Source: Arthrobacter sp. OVS8
GTDB lineage: Bacteria > Actinomycetota > Actinomycetes > Actinomycetales > Micrococcaceae
Length of the DNA stretch: 64,000 bases
NCBI GenBank assembly: GCA_028370155.1
Contig: CP116670.1
Span: forward strand, 1,674,001-1,738,000
Direction of reading: 5' to 3'
The position numbers were made by a program, and so were the translations under genes. This document shows positions 1-10,378 of the stretch, one piece after another. A model generated the notes under the pieces. The model did no database searches, was not told the DNA's origin, and worked only from the letters and a program-made list of their open reading frames with translations. The stretch's first letter is position 1. Every line of letters starts with the position of its first letter.

Positions 1-893
1 GACGGCGCCGGTCTGCAGGTTGGAGGAGGGGCAGATTTCCAGGGCGATGCCCCGGTCCCGCACCCAGCTGGCCAGCTCGCCGAGGGTCACCATGCCGATG
101 TTGTCGTCGAGTTCATCGCCGTCACCGTTGGCGTCTTCGTCCGCCTCGAATTCAACGGTGACGTCCTCGGCGATGCGGACGCCGTGGCCCAGGCGCAGGG
201 CGCGTCCGTCCACCAGGGCGGACTGGATGCTTTCGAGTCCCGCGGCTTCGCCGGCGTGGACCGTGGCCGGGAAGTTGTGCTGGGCCAGGTAGGTGAAGGC
301 GTCCTTGAACCGGGACGGCAGGAAGCCGTCCTCGGCGCCGGCGATGTCGAAGCCGACGGCGCCGTTGTTGCGGTGGCGGACGGCCAGCTCGGCGATTTCC
401 TGGCCGCGTTCGGCGTGGCGCATGGCGGTGATCAGCTGGCCGACCTGGATGTCGCGGCCGGTCTCGGCGACGGCATCCACGCCGGCATCCAGACCCGCCT
501 GCACGGCCTCGACAACCTCGTCCAGGCTCAGGCCCTTCGTCAGGTGCTGTTCGGGGGCCCAGCGCACTTCACCGTAGACAACGCCGTCGTCGGCGAGGTC
601 TTCGACGAATTCCTTGGCGACGCGGAACAGCCCGTCCTTGGTCTGCATCACGGCGATGGTGTGGTCGAACGTCTCGAGGTAGCGGACCAGCGAGCCGGAG
701 TCGGCGGATTCGCGGAACCACTCCCCAGGGCGACGGGGTCCGTGGACGGCAGCGTGTGGCCCACGGCCTCGGCAAGTTCAATGATGGTGGCCGGACGGAG
801 TCCGCCGTCCAGGTGGTCGTGAAGGGAAACCTTGGGGAGGCCCTTCAGGTCGAATTCGAGGTCAGGGGCAGCGTCAAGAATTATCTCAGTCAC
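1..893 (-). CDS. add: Adenosine deaminase, 3' end outside window, frameshifted
   Basis: Converts adenosine (or deoxyadenosine) to inosine in purine salvage. The N-terminus holds the metal-binding motif SLHDHLDGG (residues about 23-31). Further on, after a frame change, come [10 protein letters not shown] (histidine-glutamate active-site motif) and [12 protein letters not shown]. The GTG start at 893 follows AAGG. The frame breaks near 723 at GGGG: one more G turns the reading into ALGEWFRES and the protein then runs open to the window edge, about 298 codons of an expected 330-380. It lies downstream of two DedA genes and close to deoA and cdd, which fits a salvage locus. Cytosolic Zn enzyme. 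Identity is firm; whether the break is real is doubtful. Confidence 0.9.
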
Positions 894-997
894 GTTCCAA
901 CCTTAGGGTCGGAGGCCGGGCAACACCAGCCGGTCCGACGCCGGACGCCCCGCGCCGGCGCCAGGCCGGGCCCGTCGGTGCCGCCCGGGCGGCGGAA

Positions 998-1827
998 TCA
1001 GGCCTCGACGTCGGCCGATGCCGCCAGCGGCCCGGCCAGCGGGGCGGTCCCGGAGCCGTGCCGGTGCCCCGGCGCAGCGGCCGTTTCCCCGCGTGCCGCG
1101 TTCTTCTGCGGGGTTTGGGTGTGCGGGGTTTGGGTGTGCGCGCCTTCGGCGTGCGGGGTTTGGGCGTGTGCCATTTTGGCTTCGGCCGCGAGCGTGGCGG
1201 CCCGGCTGGCGGCCGCGGCAGCACCCGGGTGTCGCGCCAGCGGTGCAGCCAGGTCAGCAGGTGGTCAATCACGATGCCGAGGACGATAGCAAAGGCGATG
1301 GCGATGCCCACCCCGAGCAGCGGGTGTTCGTGGACCCAGTTGCCGGCGACGATGCCGACGCCGGCCGAGTACGCCACCCACGTGATGGAGGCGAAGACGT
1401 CGAGGATGACAAAACGGCGGCGGGGGTAGGCGGTGGTGCCCGCGATCCAGTTCACGGCCACGCGTCCCACCGGGATGTAGCGGGCGGTGAAGATCAGCAT
1501 GGCGCCGCGCTTGTCGAGCTCGTAGCGCGCCCAGTTCAGGGCGCGGTGGACCTTGGGCTTGCGCATCCAGCGGAACCGTTCGACGCCGATGTGACGGCCC
1601 AGCATGTACGCCATGTTGTCCCCGGCGATGGCCCCGAGGGCTGCCGCGGCCATGACCCACCACATGTTCGGCTGGCCGGACGTGACAGAGAGGGCACCCA
1701 AGGCGACGATCAGGGTTTCGCTCGGCAGAATCGGGACGAAACCGTCGATGAAGCAGAAGATCGTAAGAATCGGATAAATCCACCATTGTCCCGCGGCATG
1801 GAGAATAGCCTCATTGATAAATTCCAC
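998..1827 (-). CDS. DedA family membrane protein (first of two), frameshifted
   Basis: DedA proteins are multi-pass membrane proteins; some members flip undecaprenyl phosphate or other lipids. Visible family features: VPILPSETLIVALGAL near residue 30, AGDNMAYMLGRHIG near 75, and RYIPVGRVAVNWIAGTT near 125, then a last hydrophobic segment near 185. The start is GTG with AGGAG upstream. The frame as given runs into a basic tail to 886. Adding one G at the CCCGGGT near 1227 instead gives an Ala/His/Thr-rich tail with repeats of HTQTP and a TGA at 998, total 276 codons. I prefer that end. The tail is unusual for DedA and comes from short GT-rich repeats in the DNA. Substrate unknown. Confidence 0.8.
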
Positions 1828-1893
1828 GCGGGCGTTGCTCCTAGGAAAGTGACGAAAAGCGCTCTTCAGTGTCCCATGACGGACAGGGATGCG

Positions 1894-2573
1894 CTACGTT
1901 CCATCAGCATAAGTCTGATGAGTTTCAGGGCTCCGTCTTTTTGGGCTCCGCCGGAGGGACCGGCTGTCCGGCGTCCCCGGGAAGCGGCCCCGGACCTTGC
2001 CGATGACGACGTCCACCAGGATGCCCAGGCCGACCGCGCAGATGACGGCGACGATGACGCCGAGCAGGTGGTTGTCTTCAAACCATTGGCCGAAGAAGAG
2101 TCCGATCGCGACAGAGTAGGCGGCCCAGAGAACTGCGGAGAGGACGGTCAGCGCGACGAAGCGTGACTGCGCGAAGTGTGTGGCGCCGGCCGTCAGGTTA
2201 ACGGCGACGCGGCCGATCGGCACAAAGCGCGCCACGAGGATCAGGGAGGCGGGCCGTTTGCGCAGTTCCGCCCCGCCCACCGGAAGGCCCGCTGCATTCG
2301 GTGGCCGCGCATCCAGCCCCAGCGCCGTGTGCCCACGCTGCGACCGATCACGTAGGCGATGTTGTCGCCGATGAAGGCACCGGCGGCGGCGGTCACGGCC
2401 AGGAGCGCCGGGTTGGGGACGTCGGCGGTGGCGGCCACGGCGGCGAGTCCCACAACCACCGATTCGCTCGGAATAGGCGGGAAGAAGCCGTCTATCACGC
2501 AGCACGCGAACACCAGGACGAGTACCCAGGGCTGCCCGGCTGCGGCCAGGATGAAGTCGTTGATTGCCTGCAC
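1894..2573 (-). CDS. DedA family membrane protein (second of two), frameshifted
   Basis: Paralogue of the neighbouring DedA gene, 226 codons when restored. It shows FPPIPSESVVVGLAAV near residue 30, IGDNIAYVIGRSVG near 72 and RFVPIGRVAVNLTAG near 125, followed by two hydrophobic segments, so the DedA core is complete. The GTG start at 2573 has AGGAAACC just before it. The frame is broken near 2270 in GGGG; one added G joins WAGAELRKRPASLILVARF. The C-terminal 30 residues are polar and basic and could belong to a further frame error. It is transcribed toward the first DedA gene with a 66-base gap, so the two may be cotranscribed. Confidence 0.8.
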
Positions 2574-2636
2574 GGTTTCCTAACAAACAACGGGAGGACG
2601 GCTGTCGTGCCAGTGTACTGCGGGGCAGGCCGCAGC

Positions 2637-2695
2637 TTGCCCCATCACTTGTGGTCGCTAACCCGGGGATTTAGCGACCACAAGTGATAGGGCAA
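2637..2695. repeat. REP-like intergenic palindrome, copy 1
   Basis: Arms 2637-2661 and 2671-2695 pair at 24 of 25 positions around a 9-base loop. The outer arm (GCCCYATCACTT) recurs at 31425-31489 and 58899-58961 with different inner arms. It lies between the end of deoA and the start of the second DedA gene. No U-run follows, so it is either a weak terminator or an intergenic repeat of the REP type. Confidence 0.8.
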
Positions 2696-2712
2696 CAGGC
2701 TGCTGCCCGCTG

Positions 2713-4034
2713 CTAGGAGATGCGGTCGATGATGAGCTGCTGCGCCGGGCGGGAGCCTTCCGGGGCAACCACGACGGCGTGCTCCAGTGCGTCCCGGGCC
2801 CGCTCGAACTTCTCCGGGGTGTCCGTCAGGAGCGTCATGAGCGGCTCGCCGGCCTTGACCGTGGCGCCCGGCTTGGCGTGCATCCGCACGCCAGCGCCGG
2901 CCTGGACCTGGTCCTCCTTGCGGGCACGTCCGGCGCCGAGGCGCCAGGCCGCGACGCCGACGGCCATCGCGTCGAGCTCCACCAGCACGCCGTCGGCCGG
3001 CGCGTAGATGACTTCGGATTCGCGGGCGACCGGAAGCTTGGCGCGCGGGTCCCCGCCCTGAGCCTCGATCATCCGGTTCCAGACGTCCATGGCCCGGCCG
3101 TCGCGGAGCGCGGCCCGCGGGTCGGCGTCGCGGACGCCGGCGCAGGCCAGCATTTCCTCTGCGAGCCGGACAGTGAGCTCGACGACGTCTTCCGGTCCCC
3201 GCCGGCCAGGACCTCCACCGATTCCTCGACCTCGATGGCATTGCCGGCGGTGAGGCCCAGCGGCGTGTTCATGTTGGTGAGCAGGGCCACCGTGTTGACG
3301 CCGGCGTCCTTGCCCAGGGCCACCATGGTCTCGGCCAGTTCGCGGGCGCGTGCCTCGTCCTTCATAAAGGCGCCGGTGCCCACCTTGACGTCCAGCACCA
3401 GCGAACCGGTGCCTTCGGCGATTTTCTTGCTCATGATCGAGGAAGCGATCAGCGGGATGGCCTCCACCGTGCCGGTGACGTCCCGCAGGGCGTAGAGCTT
3501 CTTGTCCGCCGGGGCCAGTCCGGCGCCGGCGGCGCAGATGACCGCGCCCACGTCCTGAAGCTGGGCCAGCATCTCCTCGTTGCTCAGCGCCGCGCGCCAG
3601 CCCGGGATCGCTTCAAGTTTGTCCAGGGTGCCACCGGTGTGGCCGAGGCCGCGTCCGGAGAGCTGGGGCACGGCAACGCCGAAGACCGCCACCAGCGGTG
3701 CCAGCGGCAGGGTGATCTTGTCCCCCACCCCGCCGGTGGAGTGCTTGTCGGAGGTGGGCTTCACACTGCCGTCGGGGCGGCGCAGGCTGGAGAAGTCCAT
3801 CCGTTCGCCGGAGGCGATCATCGCCGCCGTCCAGCGGGAGATCTCGGCCCGGTCCATGCCGTTGAGCAGGATCGCCATGTTCAGGGCGGCCATCTGCTCG
3901 TCGGCGATGGCGCCGCGGGTGTACGCGTCGATGGTCCAGTCGATCTGGGCAGGGCTGAGGACGCCCTTGTCCCGCTTGATGCGGATGATGTCGACGGCGT
4001 CGAATGCTTCAGTGTTGCTGGTGGTCTGGGTCAC
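2713..4034 (-). CDS. deoA: Thymidine / pyrimidine-nucleoside phosphorylase, frameshifted
   Basis: Splits thymidine or other pyrimidine nucleosides with phosphate into base and (deoxy)ribose 1-phosphate. Family signatures are clear: KHSTGGVGDK (phosphate and ribose binding) and SGRGLGHTGGTLDKLE. The C-terminal alpha/beta domain (VIYAPADGVLVELDAMAVG) is present. Restored length is 440 codons, normal for the family. The frame breaks near 3200 in GGGG; one added G gives VLAGGGPEDVVELTVRLAEEM and joins both parts. The start is GTG, with GGAGG upstream, and overlaps the cdd stop by four bases (GTGA), so the two genes are translationally coupled behind the nucleoside importer. Confidence 0.93.
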
Positions 4035-4435
4035 CGGGGTTCCTCCAGGTGTTGGGGGCCAAAGGCATCGGGAAGGACCTGGTCCATGGTCTTGATTCCC
4101 TGGGTGGTCATGAGCTCCATGTCGGGAGCCCTGAATTCGTACAGCAGCTGCCGGCACCGTCCGCAGGGCATGAGGACGTTGCCGGCCGCATCGACGCAGT
4201 AGAAGGCGCGGAGCAGGCCGCCTCCGGTCATGTGCAGGTTGCCCACAAGGGCGCACTCGGCGCACAGCGTGAGTCCGTAGCTGGCGTTTTCGACATTGCA
4301 TCCGCTGACAATCCGGCCGTCCGCGGTGAGGGCTGCTGCCCCCACCGCGAACTTCGAATACGGCGCATAGGCGTTCTCCATGGCGGCGACCGCGGCGGCC
4401 TCGAGGGCGGCCCAGTCGACGTCGGCGCTGCCCAT
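4031..4435 (-). CDS. cdd: Cytidine deaminase
   Basis: Zn enzyme that deaminates cytidine and deoxycytidine to uridine and deoxyuridine. At about 134 residues it is the short tetrameric type. Zn ligands and catalytic Glu are visible in LCAECAL and PCGRCRQLL, and the ribose-binding NVENASYGL precedes them. I chose ATG at 4435, which has AAGGG six bases before it; a TTG at 4441 would overlap the stop of the upstream permease and is the alternative. The gene is unbroken. It sits between the importer permease and deoA, so imported cytidine can be deaminated and then phosphorolysed. Confidence 0.95.
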   Translation of the reverse strand: MGSADVDWAALEAAAVAAMENAYAPYSKFAVGAAALTADGRIVSGCNVENASYGLTLCAECALVGNLHMTGGGLLRAFYCVDAAGNVLMPCGRCRQLLYEFRAPDMELMTTQGIKTMDQVLPDAFGPQHLEEPR

Positions 4436-4437
4436 CG

Positions 4438-5763
4438 TCAACCCTTGACGTACGGTATGCCGCTCGCGGCCGGCGGCCGGGAACGGCCGACGAGCCCGGC
4501 GACGGCGAACACGGTCACGAGGTACGGCAGCATCGCCATGAACTGGCTCGGCACCGGGGTGCCGATGATGGTCACAATGCTTTGCAGGTTGTCGGCGAAG
4601 CCGAACAGCAGCGCGGCGAAGAACGCCCCGATCGGGTTCCAGCGGCCCAGGATCATTGCGGCGAGGGCGATGAAGCCGCGGCCACCGGAAATCTCCTTCG
4701 TGAAGCTGTCGATCGCCACGAGCGTGAAGAACGATCCGCCGATGCCGGCGACGGCGCCGCCGAGCGTGACGTTCCAGAAGCGGGTCGCGTTGACCTTGAT
4801 GCCCAGGGTGTCGGCGGCCTGCGGGTGTTCACCGACGGAGCGGACACGCAGGCCCCACTTGGTCTTGAACAGCCCGATCCATACAACAATCACGGCGATG
4901 TACATGAGGTAGCCCACGACGGACTGCTTGAACAGGATGGGGCCGAGGACCGGAATGCTGGACAGGACCGGGATTTCGATGATGGGGAGCCGGCCGGGCG
5001 AGTTGAACATTTCCTTGTTCGCCTGCATCACGGTGCTGAACAGGAAGCCGGTGAGTCCGGAGACCAGGACGTTGAGCACCACACCGACGATGATCTGGTT
5101 GACGACGTACTTGATGCTGAACACGGCCAGCACCATCGACACGAGGGCGCCGGCAACGGCGGCCGCGAGCAGGCCCAGGTAGGGGTTGTCGGTCACGCTG
5201 GCGACAATCGCGGCCGTGAAGGCGCCGCCGAGGAGCTGGCCTTCGATGGCGATGTTCACGACGCCGGCGCGTTCGCACAGGACACCGGAAAGGGAGCCGA
5301 AGACAATCGGGACGGCGAGGGTCACGGACCCGGCGATGAGGCCGGCCAGCGAGATGCTGGGGGTCCTGGCGCCGCCGACAACCCAGATCAGGAAGGCGAT
5401 CACGAAGATGACGGTGAACACCACCGGCAGCCAGCGCGGGGTGTGCCGGTTGTTCGTTTTCCGGACCATGGAGTAGCCGGCAAGGCCGAGCAGGATCACG
5501 GAGAGCACGATGCCGGACAGGAAGGCGGGCAGTTCGATGGCGGGCAGTTGGAAGAAGTCCCCGCCGGAGGACACACCGAACTTGGCGGTCGTTTGGGGGC
5601 CCATCAGGCCAAAGAAGATGAACGCGACGACTGCCAGCACCATCAGGGTCACGGGCAGTTTCCACGTGACGGGCTTGGCGGACACAGTCTGCTTGCGCTC
5701 CGTTGCCTGCTCCGGCTTGCCCTGCGGGCCACCCGGTACGGGAGCTGTTGCTGTTGTGCTCAT
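4438..5763 (-). CDS. Nucleoside ABC importer, permease (NupQ-like)
   Basis: Membrane subunit of a BMP-type (basic membrane protein) ABC importer. The 441-residue protein has about ten hydrophobic segments and the branched-chain-permease-like core seen in NupQ/YufQ: GVLCERAGVVNIAIEGQLL near residue 180, then VGEHPQAADTLGIKVNATR near 330. The N-terminal 30 residues are Pro/Gln-rich and cytosolic. The ATG at 5763 has GGAGG upstream and overlaps the TGA of the preceding permease (ATGA). The order binding protein, ATPase, permease, permease matches Bacillus NupNOPQ, a guanosine importer. The reading frame is intact. Confidence 0.88.
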   Translation of the reverse strand: MSTTATAPVPGGPQGKPEQATERKQTVSAKPVTWKLPVTLMVLAVVAFIFFGLMGPQTTAKFGVSSGGDFFQLPAIELPAFLSGIVLSVILLGLAGYSMVRKTNNRHTPRWLPVVFTVIFVIAFLIWVVGGARTPSISLAGLIAGSVTLAVPIVFGSLSGVLCERAGVVNIAIEGQLLGGAFTAAIVASVTDNPYLGLLAAAVAGALVSMVLAVFSIKYVVNQIIVGVVLNVLVSGLTGFLFSTVMQANKEMFNSPGRLPIIEIPVLSSIPVLGPILFKQSVVGYLMYIAVIVVWIGLFKTKWGLRVRSVGEHPQAADTLGIKVNATRFWNVTLGGAVAGIGGSFFTLVAIDSFTKEISGGRGFIALAAMILGRWNPIGAFFAALLFGFADNLQSIVTIIGTPVPSQFMAMLPYLVTVFAVAGLVGRSRPPAASGIPYVKG

Positions 5764-7161
5764 GCTGCACCTCCGGTGGTTGCTGCCTTCTGGGTTTTGC
5801 CGGCGGTTGCGGCCTTCTTCTTGCGCGGGTTCATTCCGAAGATCGCCCGGACCAGCGGCGGCGCCGCGATGAACAGCACGATGAGTGACTGGACCACCAG
5901 CACGATGTCGATCGGGGTGCCGGTCTGGATCTGCATCTGGACCGCACCGGCGCGGAAGGCGCCGAACAGGATGCCGGCGGCGAACGTGCCCCACGGCGTC
6001 GAACGTCCCAGCAGTGCCACGGTGATGGCATCAAAGCCGTATGTTGCCGCGACGCCGTCGGTCAGGACCTTTTCGGTGCCCGCCACCTGCGCGACGCCGG
6101 CCAGGCCGGCCAGGCCGCCGGCCAGGGTCATCACCAGGATGGTGGCGCGGGGAACGTTGATTCCGGCGGTCAGTGCTGCCTTGGGGTTGGCACCGACGGC
6201 GCGGAATTCGAAACCGATCGTGGACCGGTTCAGCAGCCACGAGACAAACACTGTTGCCGCGATGGCCAGCAGGAATCCTAGGTGCAGCCGGTACTGGCTG
6301 CCGAAGATCTGCGGATACAGGGCAGACGCTTCCAGGATCGGGGAAATCGGGGTGGTCTCGCCCGGGCGCTGGAACAAGTCCGTGTCCAGCAGGTACCGCA
6401 GGAAGTAGAGGGCGATGTAGTTGAACATGATGGTCACGATGACCTCATGGGCTCCCGTTCTCGCCTTGAGCACGCCGACGAGGCCGCCCCAGACGGCACC
6501 GCCGATGATGCCTGCGATCAGGACGAGCAGCAGGTGGAGCCCCACCGGCAGGTCCAGCGCGAAGCCCACCCAGGCGGCCAGGATGCCGGCCATGATGATC
6601 TGGCCCTGCGCACCGATGTTGAACAGGCCCGCACGGAAGGCCAGTGCGACGCCGAGGCCGGCGGTGATCAGCGGGGTGGCGATGGTGAGGGTTTCCATCA
6701 GCGGGGCGAACTGTCCGGCAACGCCGCTGGCCCGGGGTTGAAGACCGCTCCCTGGAATAGCGCGACGTAGGAGCCGGTGGCCGCAGACCAGACCGCGGAG
6801 AGGAAGTCGGTGGGCCGGGCGAAGAAGTAGCTCGACGTCGCCGCGACCACCTTGTCCGTGGCGGCAATGAGCAGTCCGCCAAGGAACAGGGCAAGGAGGA
6901 CGGCCAGGATGGTGACGATGCCGTTGCCCGTGAAGATCTTGCGCAGCACCGAATCCGGTTCCTCAGCGCCGGGGATCTTCCCGCTCTGGGCGGAGACCGG
7001 GACAGCCGAGGGCCGCATCGCTCCGCCGGCGGTGTCCAGCGTGGTGACAAAGTCGGCGTCGTCCTCCAGGGGTCCTGAGGCGCCGCGTCCGGGGACTGGG
7101 TTGTGGGAATCCGCTCCGGATCCGGTTCAGCCGAGTGTCGCGGCTGGTTGTTCTCACTCAT
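5760..7161 (-). CDS. Nucleoside ABC importer, permease (NupP-like), frameshifted
   Basis: Second membrane subunit of the importer. The polar N-terminus (MSENNQPRHSAEPDPERIP) is followed by a hydrophobic segment near residue 65 and then the permease core with TIATPLITAGLGVALAFRAG and LFNIGAQGQIIMAGILAAW. Two breaks: near 7072 a missing C in GACCCC (restores APQDPLEDDADFVTTLD) and near 6735 a missing C in CAACCCCGG (restores VFNPRASGVAGQFAPLMET). Restored length is 467 codons. The start is ATG with GGAG upstream and lies inside the end of the ATPase gene. Stop and next start overlap as ATGA, so the operon is tightly coupled. Confidence 0.87.
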
Positions 7162-8820
7162 GGTCGTCTCCTACAGCGCCGGAGCTGGACTCCTGCACGG
7201 GGTGGGCGGCGGGCGCCTGGTTCGATTCTTTGGTTGCGGCGGCGTTTTCGGCAGCGTCTGCGGCGGCCGCTTCCCGGGATCCCGGGCCGGCTGCCTGCTT
7301 GCGGCGTCGGCGAGGGCGTCCTGCGGGGACAGGCCCGCCATCATCAGGCCGAGGACATCGCGTCCGGTGCCGGCCGGGACGATCCCGACGAGTTTGCCCT
7401 TGTAGAGCACGGCGATCCGGTCGGCGAGTTCGATCACCTCGTCCAGTTCGGTGGAGACGATCATCACGGGGGTGCCGTGGTCTCGCTCGGCCACGATGCG
7501 CTTGTGCAGGAACTCGATGGATCCGACGTCCACGCCGCGGGTGGGCTGGGAGGCGATGAAGAGCCGCAGCGGCCGGGAGAGTTCCCGGGCCATCACCACT
7601 TTCTGCTGGTTGCCGCCGGACAGCGTGCCGGCCGCGAGCGATCCTGACGGGGTGCGCACGTCGAACTCTTCGATCCGGGTCTTGGCGTTCTCCAGGACCT
7701 TGGCCGGGCTCATGCTGATGCCCTTGGCGAACGGGGCCTTGTCATAACGGTCCAGGATCAGGTTCTCGGCGATCGAGAAGGTGCCGATCAGGCCGTCGAC
7801 CGAGCGGTCCTCGGGCACGAAGCCGACGCCGGCGTTGAGGACCTCCTTGACGCTGCGGCCCAGGAGTTCTTCGCCGTCCAGCAGGATCGATCCCTGGGCG
7901 CGTTCATGGAGGCCCAGGATGGCCTCGGTCAGTTCCGTCTGGCCGTTGCCCTGGACGCCAGCGACGGCGAGGATCTCGCCGCGTGCGATGTCGAAGCTGA
8001 TGCCGTCCACCACGTGCTGGCCGCTCGGGGCGATCACGGTGAGGTCCTTGACTTGGAAGGTGGTCTCCTGGGGCTTGGCCGGGGCCTTGTCCAGGGTCAG
8101 GTTCACGGCCCGGCCCACCATCAAGGAGGCCAGCTCCGTCGTCGAGGCGCCGGGGTCGGCGCTGCCGACCACTTTGCCGCGCCGGATCACCGTGATGGTG
8201 TCCGAGACGGCTTTGACCTCACGGAGCTTGTGCGAAATGAAGACGATTGAGGTGCCGTGGCTCTTGAGCTGGCGCATGATGTCCAGCAGCTCATCGGTAT
8301 CCTGCGGGGTCAGCACGGCCGTGGGCTCATCCAGGATGAGCACCTTGGCGTCGCGGACCAGCGCCTTGATGATTTCCACGCGCTGCTGCACACCGACCGG
8401 GAGGTCCTCGACCATCGCATCGGGGTCGACGTCGAAGCCGTACCGGTCCGAGATCTCCTTGATCTTCCGGCGGGTGTCGTCTAGGTTCAGGAATCCGCCG
8501 GTCTTGGTGGCCTCCGCCCCGAGGGCGACGTTTTCGGCCACGGTGAATACCGGGACCAGCATGAAGTGCTGGTGCACCATGCCGATGCCGGCGGCCATGG
8601 CGTCGCCCGGGCCGCGGAAAGTGACGGGTTTGTCGTCGATGAGGATCTGGCCCTCGGTGGGCTCGTAGAGTCCGTACAGGACGTTCATCAGCGTGGACTT
8701 ACCCGCGCCGTTCTCGCCGAGCAGACAATGAATCTGCCCGGGTTCAACAACCACATCAATGTGATCGTTGGCTACCAGGGAGCCGAAGCGTTTGGTGATC
8801 CCCTTGAGTTCAAGTTTCAA
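7154..8820 (-). CDS. Nucleoside ABC importer, duplicated ATPase (NupO-like), frameshifted
   Basis: ATP-binding subunit with two nucleotide-binding halves, as in sugar and nucleoside importers of the RbsA/NupO type. First half: Walker [10 protein letters not shown] (near residue 37), Walker [14 protein letters not shown]. Second half: [17 protein letters not shown] and a degenerate Walker A region GVQGNGQTEL. I prefer TTG at 8820 (LKLELKGITKRFG) as start. The frame as given ends at 7171 in a Pro/Arg tail. One added G near 7288 gives an Ala-rich acidic tail ending at 7154, overlapping the next permease start by eight bases, total 555 codons. A stem-loop separates it from the upstream binding-protein gene. 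Confidence 0.9.
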
Positions 8821-8927
8821 AACTCTGACCAATCTCGAAGTGTCCGGCAATTATGGCGCGGACGGATGATGGGGCTGCAGACCCAGCCTAGTGCCTGCAG
8901 CCGGAAGCGGAGCCAGTCCGCTCAACG

Positions 8928-8975
8928 AAAAGCGCCACAGCCCGTGCGGTGGTGACCGTACGGGCCGTGGCGCTT
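8928..8975 (-). terminator. Intrinsic terminator between binding protein and ATPase genes
   Basis: Arms 8930-8949 and 8956-8975 pair at 18 of 20 positions with a six-base loop, and on the minus strand the stem is followed by TTTTC. It lies directly after the BMP lipoprotein stop. A leaky terminator here would let the binding protein be made in excess over the rest of the importer. Confidence 0.8.
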
Positions 8976-8987
8976 AGCGAAAGGAAG

Positions 8988-10096
8988 TTAGACCTTGGGG
9001 CTGGCTGCGGATTCAACCTTCAGCTTGCCGTCGGCGATGTCCTTCTTGATCTGATCCAGCTCGGACTTCAGTTCCGCCGGAACCTGAGAGTCCAGGTCGT
9101 GGAACGGAGCCAGCTGGACGCCTTCGTTCGCGAGGGTGCCGACGTACGGCGTGTTGTCGAAGTTGCCGTCCTTGTCTTCCTTCACAACGGTGTAAACAGC
9201 CTCGCCCATCAGCTTCATGACGGAGGTGAGCATGATGTCCTTGTAATCCGGAGCCGTGAGGAAGCCGTCGGAGTCAACCCAGATGAGTTTGACGTCCTTG
9301 CCTGCTGCCTTGGCTTCCTTCAGGGCCGCGCCGGCGCCCTTGCCAACCGGACCGGCGACGGGCATCACGATATCCGCGCCCTGGTCCAGGAAGTTCTGGG
9401 TGAACTGCTTGCCCTTGTCCTGCTTTTCGAAGTCACCGGTGAAGGAGCCGTCCTGCTTGGCCTTGTCCCAGCCAAGAACCTTGACGTCCTTGCCCTTCTG
9501 CTCGTTGTAGTACTTGACGCCGTCGGCGTAGCCGTCCATGAAGATGGTGACCGTGGGGATCTTGATGCCGCCGAACGTGGCGACCGTTCCGGTCTTGGTG
9601 GTGCCGGCGGCGAGGTAGCCCGCCAGGAAGGCAGCCTGGGCCGTGTCGTAGATGATCGGCTTGACGTTGCTGATCGGGGTCTCGTAGCCGAAGTCGACGA
9701 TGGCGAAGTGGCTCTCCGGGTTGGCCGTGGCCTGGGCCTTGGTGGCGTCGCCGAGCAGGAAGCCCACCGTGACGGTCAGGTCGCAGCCTGCGGTGACCAT
9801 GGCGCGGAGGTTGGGCTCGAAGTCGTTGTTCGTCTTGGACTCGGCCTCGTTGACCTTGATGCCCAGATCCTGCTCAGCCTTCTTCAGTCCCTCGTAGGAG
9901 GACTGGTTGAACGACTGGTCGTCGAATCCACCCGAGTCGGAAACGATGCAGCCTGAGTAGTCGCTGGCCGAGGGGCCGCGCTGCTGCCGGTCGTCGGGGC
10001 GGCACCGCAGCCGGTCAGCAGAAGTGCAGCCGCACCGGCGGTGGCGACTCCGGCCATCGAACCGCGCTTGAAGGTTGCACGCAGAGAGTTCTTCAA
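8988..10096 (-). CDS. BMP family nucleoside-binding lipoprotein, frameshifted
   Basis: Extracellular solute-binding lipoprotein of the BMP/Med/TmpC family, the receptor for the nucleoside importer encoded downstream. The N-terminus is a lipoprotein signal peptide with lipobox LLTGC near residue 30. Family features follow: SDSGGFDDQSFNQSSYEG (in the restored frame), VTVGFLLGDA, HFAIVDFGY, TAQAAFLAGYLAA, and IVMPVAGPVGKGAG. The start is TTG with GGAGG five bases upstream. The frame breaks near 9982, where one base is missing; restored length is 369 codons. It is the first gene of the importer operon. The 282-base upstream gap holds its promoter, which I could not place with confidence, and a terminator at its far end. 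Confidence 0.9.
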
Positions 10097-10315
10097 TGTT
10101 CCTCCAGGAAGAAAAAGTAGGCGCTACGACGGGTGCTCAATGAGTGTCTGTTGGCGGGGTTTCCGCTGAAACGCTGTTTTCACTGATGGATTTCGCAGCA
10201 CTGCGCCGAGGCGCACTGATGCAAGACACTTTAGTGGCCTGAGACACGTCCAAGTAGCACAGTTCACAGCGATTCCACAGATTGTTGAGAACTTGTTACC
10301 AAGCGGTAGACGCGG

Positions 10316-10350
10316 AAAGCCCCGCACCGGCATTCCGGAGCGGGGCTTTT
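10316..10350 (-). terminator. Bidirectional intrinsic terminator
   Basis: A 10-bp stem (AAAGCCCCGC with GCGGGGCTTT, arms 10316-10325 and 10340-10349) with an inner CCGG/CCGG pair and T-runs on both strands. It lies 29 bases after the oxidoreductase stop and ends that minus-strand unit. Confidence 0.85.
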
Positions 10351-10378
10351 CACGTGCGGGCGGGGTGCGCGGACGGAC

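Noticed and set aside
886-1000. Basic repeat tail of the first DedA protein (PKPRTPKPRTPK)
   Set aside because: It appears only in the uncorrected frame. One added G gives a different tail with a stop at 998, and DedA proteins do not carry such tails.
4582-6408. Very long open frames opposite the importer permeases and many other genes
   Set aside because: High GC content keeps antisense frames open. They lack ribosome sites and have biased, family-less composition, while the opposite strand has clear families.
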